From the NCBI GenBank assembly GCA_964430245.1, contig CAYSEW010000024.1, forward strand, positions 1 to 45,239: 45,239 nt of DNA, given 5' to 3'. The notes under the pieces were generated by a model. It saw only the letters and a list, made by a program, of their open reading frames with translations, had not been told where the DNA came from and made no database searches. The translations under genes and the position numbers were made by a program. The first letter of the stretch is position 1, and the number at the start of each line of letters is the position of its first letter. The stretch comes from CAYSEW01 sp964430245. Its GTDB lineage: Bacteria > Bacteroidota > Bacteroidia > Flavobacteriales_D > Parvicellaceae. Below, in pieces: positions 16,413 through 24,057 of this stretch.

Positions 16413-17231
16413 TTATTCTCCAGTCCAGTTAGGTTTTCTTTTTTCTCTAAAAGCATTGATTCCTTCCTGACCATCTTTAGTCATGATGGTTTTTTGAAGC
16501 ATTTCCATTAAATATTGATGTTCGCCTTGTTTTTTCGTTATTTTCTCATATGCTTCCAAACCTAATCGGATAGCGGACGGTGAATTTTCTTTTAATTCTT
16601 CGATCAATTCATTTACAGTTTGATCTATTTTTTCTTTAGTGGTTAGGTGAGTGATCAGTCCAAATTCATGTGCATCTGTAGCTGGTAGATTGTATCCTCT
16701 TATACACCAGTCAATCACTTTTCTTGCAGGCATAATATTAATGAGTGCAGCCATTACTTGGAATGGGAAGATTCCTTTTTTTACTTCTGGAAGGCCAAGC
16801 TGAACATCAGCATGAGCTACAACATAAGTACTTCCCGCTAAAAAGAAAAAGCCTCCGGCATAAACATCTCCCTCAACTTTAGCAATAACCGGTTTGTGTA
16901 CAGCACTGAATAATTCTCCTATTAGTATAGTGCTCTTTGGTTGAGGGATAGAAGATTCGAACTCTCCAGTCATTCCCATAAAGGCTTTTAAGTCGGCTCC
17001 TGCACAGAAAACATTACCCTTAGCTTGTATAATAACAGCCCAAATAGAATTTTCTAAATGAGCATAATTTAATGCAAAAGCTAATTCGTTAACCATGTGA
17101 GGATGAATCGCATTTTTCTTTTGCTCTCTGTTGAGTGTTAGAGTTAATACATGTTCGTTTTCTGAACATGTGATAAAGGCAAATGTTTCAGTATGAATAT
17201 TTTTTAGCTGTTCTTTACTATAATGATCCAT
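16413..17231 (-). CDS. Enoyl-CoA hydratase/isomerase (crotonase) with one catalytic Glu missing
   Basis: 272 residues of the crotonase fold. The oxyanion-hole segment FCAGADL (75-81) and the second hydratase glutamate in GLPEVKKGIFP (Glu149) are present. The helix that normally reads GGGCELA reads AGGFFFLA (125-132), so the first hydratase glutamate is Phe130. Crotonases with only the second Glu are often delta3-delta2 isomerases. The operon position (after carboxylase genes) would predict a glutaconyl-CoA-type hydratase such as LiuC or AtuE. Activity therefore needs care. The 5' end overlaps the carboxylase alpha gene by 14 nt. Confidence 0.85.
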   Translation of the reverse strand: MDHYSKEQLKNIHTETFAFITCSENEHVLTLTLNREQKKNAIHPHMVNELAFALNYAHLENSIWAVIIQAKGNVFCAGADLKAFMGMTGEFESSIPQPKSTILIGELFSAVHKPVIAKVEGDVYAGGFFFLAGSTYVVAHADVQLGLPEVKKGIFPFQVMAALINIMPARKVIDWCIRGYNLPATDAHEFGLITHLTTKEKIDQTVNELIEELKENSPSAIRLGLEAYEKITKKQGEHQYLMEMLQKTIMTKDGQEGINAFREKRKPNWTGE

Positions 17232-19206
17232 TTTGACTTTTTATTTTCATTAGTAAATGACCTGCTTCTATGTTTTCTCCTTCTATTGTAAATACTTCTT
17301 CTACTGTTCCATCTTCATCGGCTAAAATGGTATTTTCCATTTTCATTGACGATAGCACAATCAGTCCTTCTCCTGATTTTATCTTATCTCCTTCTTTAAC
17401 TAGGAGTTTGATTACTTGAGAGGGCATTGGAGCTTCGTAAGATCCTTTCTGTTTTTCTTTTATGATCTCTGGGAATCTTTCTTGTTGGGCAAACACTATA
17501 TTCCCTGTAATTTCATTGTTGATGTAAAAACTACCAGCCTTTTTAATAATGGTAAATTCATGCTGAACGCCATTGATTTCAATTTGTATTTGGTTGTGAT
17601 CTCTGCTAATGATTTTAGCATTGTATGAGCTGTTGTTGATGTTAAATTCAAAACCAATCGAAATAGTCCGATACGTGACTTTTATGGGCTCTTCTTTATA
17701 ATGAAAAGTCTCAGCTTGAGGGCTGTAAAAATTATTTCTCCATCCAGATGGAATCGCATTAAGTAGTGTTCTTTTTTCTTCTCTGTTTTTCCAGTCGAAT
17801 AAAGTAGCTCCTAAAGCAGCTAGGTTTAACTTTTCGGCATCTTTGTTTTCATTGATCAATGCTGGGTTTTCCTCTATAAAATGGGTGTTGTATTTTCCAT
17901 TTTCAAAATCACTGTTGTTACATATGCTTAGTAAAAAGTCCTGATTAGTAGTAATGCCCAAACAGTTCATGTTCTTTAAGACATATTTTAATTTTCTTTG
18001 TGCGCTTTCACGGTCTTTATCATGCACAATTATTTTAGCGATCATTGGATCGTAATGAATAGTGATAGCAGAACCTGATTCAATGGATGATTCTACTCTT
18101 AATCCTTTGATATTGGGACTATCAAACTGAAAAATAGTACCAGTTACAGGTAAAAAATCATTAGAAGGGTCTTCGGCATATAGTCTTGCTTCAATGGCGT
18201 ATCCGTTCCCTTTAATGTCTTTTTGTTCGTTTTTTAATCGCATCCCTTGAGCAGATTCGATCTGCATCTGTACGAGGTCTAATCCTGTCACTTCTTCAGT
18301 TACAGGGTGCTCTACTTGAAGACGTGTGTTGACTTCTAAGAAATAATATTCTCCTGAAGCTTCATCATAAATAAATTCGACTGTTCCTGCATTATCGTAG
18401 TTAAGTGCTTTTGCTGCCCGTACAGCTGACTCTCCCATTTCTTTTCTTAGCTTTTCACTCATAATAGGAGATGGACTTTCTTCAATTACTTTTTGATGTC
18501 TTCTCTGAATAGTGCACTCTCTTTCCAATAAGTGAATGGCGTTGCTGTGCTGATCTCCAAAGATCTGAAATTCGATATGTCTACCAGAAGAGATGTATTT
18601 TTCCACGATCATTTCATCGTTTCCAAAAGCATTCATGGCCTCTCTTTTGGCAGCAGCTATGGCATTGTCTAGCTCTTTTTTGTTATAGACCACCCTCATT
18701 CCTTTTCCACCACCACCTGCTGTGGCCTTTAGTAATACTGGAAATCCTATTTTCTCTGCCTCTTTTTTGAGCTTTTCATTGCTTTGGTCTTTTCCTTGAT
18801 AGCCTGGAATAATGGGCACTTTATGCTTACTCATTAATGATTTGGCTTTGGACTTTGACCCCATCAGCTCAATGGCTTTTGTGTTAGGTCCAATGAAAAT
18901 AATCTTATTTTCTTGGCATAATTTAGAAAAAGTTGAATTTTCAGAAAGAAATCCATAACCTGGATGGATAGCGTCTGCTAGCGTGCGTTTAGCAGCTTCA
19001 ATGATCTTGTTTTGGTCTAGATAAGAATCATTTGGGTTATTATCTCCAATATAAACAGCAGTATCTGCTTCTTTGACATAGGGAGAATTGGTGTCTGCTT
19101 CGGAATAAACTGCTATGGTTCTTATGCCCATTAATCGACAGGTTCTAATGACCCTCGAAGCAATTTCTCCTCTATTGGCTATTAATATGGAATCTATCTT
19201 TTTCAT
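17218..19206 (-). CDS. Acyl-CoA carboxylase alpha subunit (biotin carboxylase + BCCP; MCC/GCC type)
   Basis: 662 residues from the ATG at 19206, which gives a TAATG overlap with the beta-subunit stop (an ATG at 19218 would add four residues). The N-terminal biotin carboxylase domain starts ILIANRGEIASRVIRT and contains HPGYGFLSEN, the ATP loop GGGGKGMR, ERECTIQRRHQKVIEESPSP and EVNTRLQVEHPVTE. The C-terminal biotinyl domain carries SSMKMEN with Lys622 as the biotin site. The subunit transfers carboxybiotin to the beta subunit. The alpha/beta two-gene arrangement and lengths match 3-methylcrotonyl-CoA (LiuD) and geranyl-CoA (AtuF) carboxylases rather than propionyl- or acetyl-CoA carboxylase. 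Confidence 0.92.
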   Translation of the reverse strand: MKKIDSILIANRGEIASRVIRTCRLMGIRTIAVYSEADTNSPYVKEADTAVYIGDNNPNDSYLDQNKIIEAAKRTLADAIHPGYGFLSENSTFSKLCQENKIIFIGPNTKAIELMGSKSKAKSLMSKHKVPIIPGYQGKDQSNEKLKKEAEKIGFPVLLKATAGGGGKGMRVVYNKKELDNAIAAAKREAMNAFGNDEMIVEKYISSGRHIEFQIFGDQHSNAIHLLERECTIQRRHQKVIEESPSPIMSEKLRKEMGESAVRAAKALNYDNAGTVEFIYDEASGEYYFLEVNTRLQVEHPVTEEVTGLDLVQMQIESAQGMRLKNEQKDIKGNGYAIEARLYAEDPSNDFLPVTGTIFQFDSPNIKGLRVESSIESGSAITIHYDPMIAKIIVHDKDRESAQRKLKYVLKNMNCLGITTNQDFLLSICNNSDFENGKYNTHFIEENPALINENKDAEKLNLAALGATLFDWKNREEKRTLLNAIPSGWRNNFYSPQAETFHYKEEPIKVTYRTISIGFEFNINNSSYNAKIISRDHNQIQIEINGVQHEFTIIKKAGSFYINNEITGNIVFAQQERFPEIIKEKQKGSYEAPMPSQVIKLLVKEGDKIKSGEGLIVLSSMKMENTILADEDGTVEEVFTIEGENIEAGHLLMKIKSQNGSL

Positions 19207-20807
19207 TACATTCTCCAAACGCCAAAGCTGTCAGCGCCTTTTATTTCTTGATTATATAATATAGCTAGTGCAAAGCCTAAATAATTTCTTGTTTCTCTTG
19301 GGTCGATAACTCCGTCATCCCAAAGCTCAGAGGTTGAATGCCAAGAAGATGCTTTGGATTCTGCCTCTGCTATCAGCATGGCTTTAATCATATTACCTTG
19401 CTCTTCGTCATATTTTTCTCCTCTGGCTTTAGCGGAAGCTTTTTGAATGATTTCCATTACCCCAGAAAGCTGTTCGGAGCCCATTACACCTAATTTCGCA
19501 TTGGGATAGGTGAATAAAAAGTTAGGGTCGTACGATCTTCCATTCATTCCATAGTTTCCGGCTCCAAAAGAAGATCCAATCATTAATGTAATAGAAGGCA
19601 CTTCGCTATTTGAAACCGCATTGATCAATTTAGCTCCATTTTTAATGATTCCACCTTCTTCATATTCTTTGCCTACCATGTATCCTGTGGTATTTTGTAA
19701 AAAGATTAATGGAATGTCATTTTTATTGGACAGCTGAATAAAATGGGCGGCTTTGTTGGCAGACTCCGAAAAAATCACGCCATTATTTCCTAATATTCCT
19801 ACAGGATATCCATGAATCTTGGTCCAGCCACATACCATAGTGTTTCCGTATTCGGGTTTAAATTCAGAAAACTCAGATCCATCTGTAATTCTCATAATGA
19901 GCTCTCTAACATCCATGGGAATTTTAACATCTGCAGGAACTACACCTAAAATTTCTTCAGGGTCGAACAAAGGTGGTGCGATATTATCTTCAGGGGATTG
20001 ATGAGGTTTTTCAACTTTAATGAATTCCATTATTTCACGTGCCATTCTAATGCCATCAAATTCATCTTCTGCTAAATAGTCTGAAACACCAGAAACTCGG
20101 CTGTGCATTTCAGCACCTCCTAGCTCTTCTTCTGTTGAAACTTCATTGGTGGCCATTTTTACTAGAGGAGGTCCTGCTAAGAATACTTTAGCTGCTTGCT
20201 TTTGAAAAATGGCATAATCTGACATGCCTGGCACATAAGCTCCACCAGCAGTAGCGTTTCCGAAAACCACAGATATAGTGGTAAGTCCCATTTTAGACCT
20301 TCTTGTAATTTCTCTAAAAGCTTCTCCACCATAATTAAAAATCTTGGCCTGGTCAGTTAAATTGGCACCACCACTTTCTACAAGGTTGATGGTAGGTAAT
20401 TTATTTTCTCTAGTGATCTGGCTTACTCTTAGTCCTTTAAAAACAGTAGCATAATCTACTGAACCTCCTTTTCTAGTTCCTACATTGGAATTGATCATAC
20501 ATAATTTTCCTTTCACCAATCCTATCCCAGAAACATTGGTTCCTCCAGCTCCAAACCCTCCTTTTTTTTCCATTCCTGCAAGCGGAAGTAGCTCCATAAA
20601 TGGGCTGTCTTTGTCTAATACTAGCTCAATACGTTCTCTGGCCAGCATCTTGCCTCTTTTTCGGGCTTTTTCTACATGCTTTTCTTTGCCTTCGAAACGA
20701 CTTTCTTCTAGGTGTTTCCCTAGCTTATTGACCAGCTCTTCCATTGCAGCTGCATTGTCATTAAAAGCAGCGCTTTTTGTGTTGGTATTAGAGTTTAAGC
20801 TTTTCAA
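19206..20807 (-). CDS. Acyl-CoA carboxylase beta subunit (MCC/geranyl-CoA carboxylase-like carboxyltransferase)
   Basis: 533 residues, the normal length of MCC-beta/AtuC carboxyltransferases. The N- and C-terminal crotonase-like halves are visible: KARKRGKMLARERIELVLD, the oxyanion-hole stretch ATAGGAYVPGMSDY, KVFLAGPPLVKMAT, then GNNGVIFSESANKAAHFIQL, FLQNTTGYMVG and SFGAGNYGMNGRSYDP in the second half. The GAEMHSRVSGVSDYLAEDE segment recalls AtuC-like proteins more than classical MCC, but I cannot separate them firmly. It carboxylates the gamma carbon of a 3-methyl-2-enoyl-CoA. It is the first enzyme gene after the regulator (10 nt). Confidence 0.9.
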   Translation of the reverse strand: MKSLNSNTNTKSAAFNDNAAAMEELVNKLGKHLEESRFEGKEKHVEKARKRGKMLARERIELVLDKDSPFMELLPLAGMEKKGGFGAGGTNVSGIGLVKGKLCMINSNVGTRKGGSVDYATVFKGLRVSQITRENKLPTINLVESGGANLTDQAKIFNYGGEAFREITRRSKMGLTTISVVFGNATAGGAYVPGMSDYAIFQKQAAKVFLAGPPLVKMATNEVSTEEELGGAEMHSRVSGVSDYLAEDEFDGIRMAREIMEFIKVEKPHQSPEDNIAPPLFDPEEILGVVPADVKIPMDVRELIMRITDGSEFSEFKPEYGNTMVCGWTKIHGYPVGILGNNGVIFSESANKAAHFIQLSNKNDIPLIFLQNTTGYMVGKEYEEGGIIKNGAKLINAVSNSEVPSITLMIGSSFGAGNYGMNGRSYDPNFLFTYPNAKLGVMGSEQLSGVMEIIQKASAKARGEKYDEEQGNMIKAMLIAEAESKASSWHSTSELWDDGVIDPRETRNYLGFALAILYNQEIKGADSFGVWRM

Positions 20808-20817
20808 AATAGTTGAT

Positions 20818-21474
20818 TTAAAAAGAGATGTAGTTAGAAAGATTCACTTCAAATGGTTCGCTGATTTCATTAAAATAATCCTCTCCAAAAAACTTTTTAA
20901 AAGATTGCATTCCTTTATCAGTAAAATGAGGGATCATTAAGCTCCAGATAATTTTTTCACCATCTTTAACGGAGATTTCGTTGCATACATTTTCTTTAGC
21001 ATTCCAGTAAAATGCGATCATCCATGTTAAGAATGCTATATTGTTGTAGGTGCCAGGTACTTCTTCTTCTTTTACATTTCCGATACTTATAGAAAAGGCA
21101 ATACCTGCTTTAATGTCGTTAATGAATTGGCTGGTCATGGCCTTGAATTTTTTTCTTAAAAGAGGTTGGTTAAGCACATGAGGATCTTGGAAAATAAAAG
21201 AATACTCTTTTTGGAATTTGAAATATAATTGTACCTCATTGTGTAGATTTTCAAAAGAGGGGAGCTGTCTGGACTTTGACCTTTCTTTTTCGATCTTGCT
21301 CCACATCTGATCAGCTATACCTTTTAATAGGCTTTCTTTATCCTTAAAATGATAAGTAAGATTTCCTCTGCTAATACCTAGTTGATTAGATAATTCAAAT
21401 AAGTTGATAGCATTAAACCCTGATTTATTGAATGCTTTGGTGGCTTCTGCCATTATTTTATCTCTGGTCTTCAC
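20818..21474 (-). CDS. TetR-family transcriptional regulator of the 13-gene operon
   Basis: 218 residues. An N-terminal helix-turn-helix (about residues 25-44: LFELSNQLGISRGNLTYHF) is followed by KDKESLL, the TetR signature. The C-terminal ligand domain is typical in length, with aromatic-rich helices (TWMIAFYWNAKENV) suggesting a hydrophobic or acyl-CoA ligand. It is the first gene of the operon, 10 nt before the carboxylase beta gene, so it is probably autoregulated. The upstream palindrome at 21519-21540 overlapping the -33 promoter box is the obvious operator. By analogy with AtuR and other acyl-CoA-responsive TetR repressors it should release DNA when a pathway intermediate binds. Confidence 0.9.
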   Translation of the reverse strand: MKTRDKIMAEATKAFNKSGFNAINLFELSNQLGISRGNLTYHFKDKESLLKGIADQMWSKIEKERSKSRQLPSFENLHNEVQLYFKFQKEYSFIFQDPHVLNQPLLRKKFKAMTSQFINDIKAGIAFSISIGNVKEEEVPGTYNNIAFLTWMIAFYWNAKENVCNEISVKDGEKIIWSLMIPHFTDKGMQSFKKFFGEDYFNEISEPFEVNLSNYISF

Positions 21475-21497
21475 ATCAATTTCTTTAAAAATGCAAC

Positions 21498-21529
21498 CAA
21501 AGTTATTAATAAATAATTAATTAGTCAAA
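21498..21529 (-). promoter_or_regulatory. Bacteroidetes-type promoter of the TetR-carboxylase operon
   Basis: Read on the minus strand, TTTG (21529-21526) is followed after 20 nt by TAACTTTG (21505-21498), an exact match to the -33 TTTG / -7 TAnnTTTG pattern. Transcription would start near 21490, giving a leader of about 15-18 nt before the TetR ATG at 21474. No other promoter of this type was seen inside the operon. Confidence 0.75.
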
Positions 21530-21540
21530 ATTAACTAATT
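21519..21540. promoter_or_regulatory. Palindromic operator candidate for the TetR regulator
   Basis: A 22-bp imperfect palindrome with perfect 7-bp outer arms, AATTAGT at 21519-21525 and ACTAATT at 21534-21540. Two more inner pairs match, so 9 of 11 base pairs are symmetric. It covers the -33 box of the operon promoter and its near edge is 45 nt upstream of the TetR start codon, an ideal place for autorepression. It is AT-rich, so chance symmetry is possible. Confidence 0.6.
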
Positions 21541-21672
21541 TATTTTTTTATCCAGGCTATTGCTTAGTGATTTTAAATCATATATTATGGTATGTCATAT
21601 TATAAAACATATGACTTTTCAGATGTAATAATTAATAAAATAGGATGGAGAAAGAGGAGAGGTATTTAGATA

Positions 21673-22866
21673 CTAATCTATAAACGTAAACGCTTTGCCA
21701 ATTTTTCCAGCCCTTCCAGTTCGGCCAATTCGATGAATATAGGTGTCGAATGTTAAAGGTCTCTGGTAATTAATTACATGTGTTATGTCATTTACATCGA
21801 TACCTCTTGCTGCAACATCTGTGGCTACCAATACTTTAATTTCTCCTTTTTTAAATGCTCTTAAAGCCTTTTGTCTTGCATTTTGACTTTTGTTTCCTTG
21901 GATTTGATCAGATTTTATTCCTGATTTATTCAGCTTGGTACAGAGTTTATTTACTTTATGTTTAGTTTCTTCAAAAAGCAAAACTTTTTCAAATTCCTTT
22001 TTTTGAAGCATTTCTTTTAGAATTTTAAACTTGTCATCGTCTTGGCCAATTCTAATAATATCCTGGTCTATATTGTCCCCTGTGCTTTCCCCGCTACTAA
22101 GTTTCACAGTTACATAATTATTAAGGATGTTGTCAATCATTGATTGCTGACTTTTATTAACCGTAGCTGAAAATAGAAGGGTGTGTTTTCTTCTTTGCAT
22201 GCCATAAATAATTTTTTTAACATCATGTACAAACCCCATGTCAAGCATTCTGTCGAATTCATCAAGTATTAGCGTGTTAAAATTTCTCAGGTCTAAAGCT
22301 TTTCTGTTGACTAGGTCTAAGATTCTCCCAGGTGTGCCAATTACTATATGACTAGATCTTCTTAATAACTGTAAGTCTTTGTTAATGTTAGTTCCTCCAA
22401 TAAAACAGTAGCTATATAAGCCCATGCCTTTGGTCATGCTTTTAAATTCATCTTGAACTTGAAGTGCTAATTCTCTTGTTGGAACAACGATTAAAGCAAA
22501 AGGATTTCTTTTCTCATTGAGTAGCTGATTGATAATGGGAATTAGAAAGGCCCCCGTTTTTCCAGTCCCTGTTTGAGCAATCCCAAGCAAGTCTCTATTG
22601 TCTAGAATAGATTCTAATGTTTTGTCTTGTATTTCGGTCGGCTTTTCAAAACCTTTAATTTTTAATGTTGACTTTAGTCTGTTGTCAATAGGCATCTGAT
22701 CGTAAATTCTTTTAGAAATGTACTCTTTAGATTCGGGTAGTACGCCTTTATTAATAAATAATGAGGGGTCTAATGTTGATTTTTTAAAGCCAGACCTTCT
22801 TTGATTATTATGACTCTTCTTCTTTGAGAAATGATTTCTTTTTGGTTTATTGGAACGATAGTGCAT
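21673..22866 (-). CDS. DEAD-box-type ATP-dependent RNA helicase (DEFD variant)
   Basis: 397 residues. Q motif around GFEKPTEIQ (72-80), motif I AQTGTGKT (97-104), Ia PTRELA (129-134), TPGR (178-181), motif II LDEFD (201-205, with Phe in place of Ala), motif III SAT (233-235), then VATDVAARGIDV and motif VI HRIGRTGRAGK near the end. The protein stops about a dozen residues after motif VI, so it lacks the basic C-terminal tail of many RhlE/CsdA helicases. A Lys/Arg/Ser/Asn-rich N-terminal tail (1-33) may serve the RNA-binding role instead. Likely an RhlE-like helicase in RNA or ribosome metabolism. The 180-nt upstream gap contains an inverted repeat. Confidence 0.9.
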   Translation of the reverse strand: MHYRSNKPKRNHFSKKKSHNNQRRSGFKKSTLDPSLFINKGVLPESKEYISKRIYDQMPIDNRLKSTLKIKGFEKPTEIQDKTLESILDNRDLLGIAQTGTGKTGAFLIPIINQLLNEKRNPFALIVVPTRELALQVQDEFKSMTKGMGLYSYCFIGGTNINKDLQLLRRSSHIVIGTPGRILDLVNRKALDLRNFNTLILDEFDRMLDMGFVHDVKKIIYGMQRRKHTLLFSATVNKSQQSMIDNILNNYVTVKLSSGESTGDNIDQDIIRIGQDDDKFKILKEMLQKKEFEKVLLFEETKHKVNKLCTKLNKSGIKSDQIQGNKSQNARQKALRAFKKGEIKVLVATDVAARGIDVNDITHVINYQRPLTFDTYIHRIGRTGRAGKIGKAFTFID

Positions 22867-22892
22867 CTTGTATGTTAAGTTATTTTCTACCC

Positions 22893-22912
22893 AATAAACT
22901 AAATTGTTTATT
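22893..22912. repeat. Inverted repeat upstream of the helicase gene
   Basis: AATAAAC (22893-22899) and GTTTATT (22906-22912) are perfect 7-bp arms around a 6-nt spacer, 27-46 nt upstream of the helicase start. It could be a regulator site or a structure in the 5' leader. There is no T-run, so it is not a terminator. Confidence 0.4.
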
Positions 22913-23010
22913 CAGAATAAGAATTTTTGTAAAGGTAATGTCTTTATTGATAGAAAATAAATGAATGTGAATAGCTAATTATTATGATTGAAGTTAATCA
23001 TATAAGTAAC

Positions 23011-23038
23011 AAAAAAAGACGCTTAAAAAAGCGTCTTT
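23011..23038 (-). terminator. Intrinsic terminator of tRNA-fMet
   Basis: Read on the minus strand, a 10-bp stem (AAAGACGCTT / AAGCGTCTTT) with a TTTT loop runs into a T-rich tract at 23017-23011. It lies directly downstream of the tRNA gene. The symmetry means it could also slow transcription on the other strand. Confidence 0.85.
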
Positions 23039-23045
23039 CTATTAG

Positions 23046-23118
<73 letters not shown>

Positions 23119-23121
23119 CTG

Positions 23122-23152
23122 CAAATGTAATTTATGTTTCTAACTTTGCAAA
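23122..23152 (-). promoter_or_regulatory. Promoter of tRNA-fMet
   Basis: Minus strand: TTTG (23152-23149), 19-nt spacer, TACATTTG (23129-23122), an exact -33/-7 pair. The -7 box ends only 3 nt before the first base of the mature tRNA, so the transcript would begin at or very near the tRNA 5' end. Confidence 0.7.
23141..23148 (+). promoter_or_regulatory. -7 element candidate for era
   Basis: TAACTTTG fits TAnnTTTG exactly and lies 18 nt before the preferred era ATG at 23167. No clear -33 TTTG is seen at the right distance. It sits inside the spacer of the divergent tRNA promoter, so the two transcription units compete for the same 30 bp. Confidence 0.45.
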
Positions 23153-23166
23153 CTAATTCAGATGAA

Positions 23167-24042
23167 ATGTCGCATAAAGCAGGTTTTGTAAATATTATAG
23201 GAAGTCCTAATGTTGGGAAGTCAACATTGATGAATCGACTGGTGGGAGAGAAGTTGTCTATTATCACTTCTAAAATGCAAACTACCCGTCATAGGATCCT
23301 TGGAATAGTTAATGATGATAATTATCAAATCGTGTTTTCAGATACTCCAGGAATCATAGATCCAGGATATAAGCTTCATGAGAATATGATGAAATTCGTG
23401 TCTGAAGCTATCAAGGATGCAGATGTCCTTATTGTGATGACAGATATTTATGAATCTACTGAGAAACTTAAAGACCGAGTGGAAAAATTATCAAAGCTGG
23501 AGATCCCTGTATTGGTTTTTATTAATAAGATAGATCAATCCGATTCTGAGAAGCTTATTCTGCAGGTAGAAGACTGGAAAAAAATGCTACCTAAGGCAGA
23601 GATCTTGCCTATATCTGCATTGCACAATATGGGAGCTGATTTTATTTTGCCAAAGCTTGTTGAATTGTTGCCGGAAGCACCACCTTATTATGAGAAAGAT
23701 GAGCTTACCAATAGAAGTACAAGATTTTTCATATCTGAGATCATTAGGGAGAAAATACTGCTTCAATTTAAGAAAGAGGTGCCTTATTCTTGTGAAGTAG
23801 TAGTTGAAGAATATAAAGAAGCTGAAGATATTGTAAGAATAAGAGCCAATATTATGGTCTCAAGAGATAGCCAGAAAGGTATTTTAATAGGGCATAAAGG
23901 AGAAAAAATTAAAAATTTAGGTATTGCTTCAAGGTTAGATATAGAGAAGTTCGTAGATAAAAAAGTACATTTGGAGCTCTTTGTAAAGGTAGATAAGGAT
24001 TGGCGAGACAAGGAAGATAAATTAAAGAAATACGGATATTAA
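23167..24042 (+). CDS. era: GTPase Era
   Basis: 291 residues from the ATG at 23167. MSHKAGFVNIIGSPNVGKST is the usual Era start, and a -7 promoter box lies between it and an upstream in-frame ATG at 23134. GTPase motifs: G1 GSPNVGKST, G3 DTPGI, G4 NKID. The C-terminal KH domain follows with IGHKGEKIKNLGIASRLDIEKF and LFVKVDKDWR. Era binds the 3' end of 16S rRNA and assists 30S assembly. It is followed after 15 nt by a lipoprotein gene and then der, forming a probable three-gene operon. Confidence 0.96.
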   Translation: MSHKAGFVNIIGSPNVGKSTLMNRLVGEKLSIITSKMQTTRHRILGIVNDDNYQIVFSDTPGIIDPGYKLHENMMKFVSEAIKDADVLIVMTDIYESTEKLKDRVEKLSKLEIPVLVFINKIDQSDSEKLILQVEDWKKMLPKAEILPISALHNMGADFILPKLVELLPEAPPYYEKDELTNRSTRFFISEIIREKILLQFKKEVPYSCEVVVEEYKEAEDIVRIRANIMVSRDSQKGILIGHKGEKIKNLGIASRLDIEKFVDKKVHLELFVKVDKDWRDKEDKLKKYGY

Positions 24043-24057
24043 AAAAATAATTTACTT

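Noticed and set aside
20485..20940. 151-codon plus-strand frame over the carboxylase beta/TetR junction
   Set aside because: It is antisense to two well-supported genes, with low-complexity Ser/Leu composition.
21594..21615. Inverted repeat GTCATAT/ATATGAC after the helicase gene as a terminator
   Set aside because: The stem is only 7 AT-rich base pairs with an 8-nt spacer and no T-run on the helicase strand. It may be chance or a second weak regulator site.
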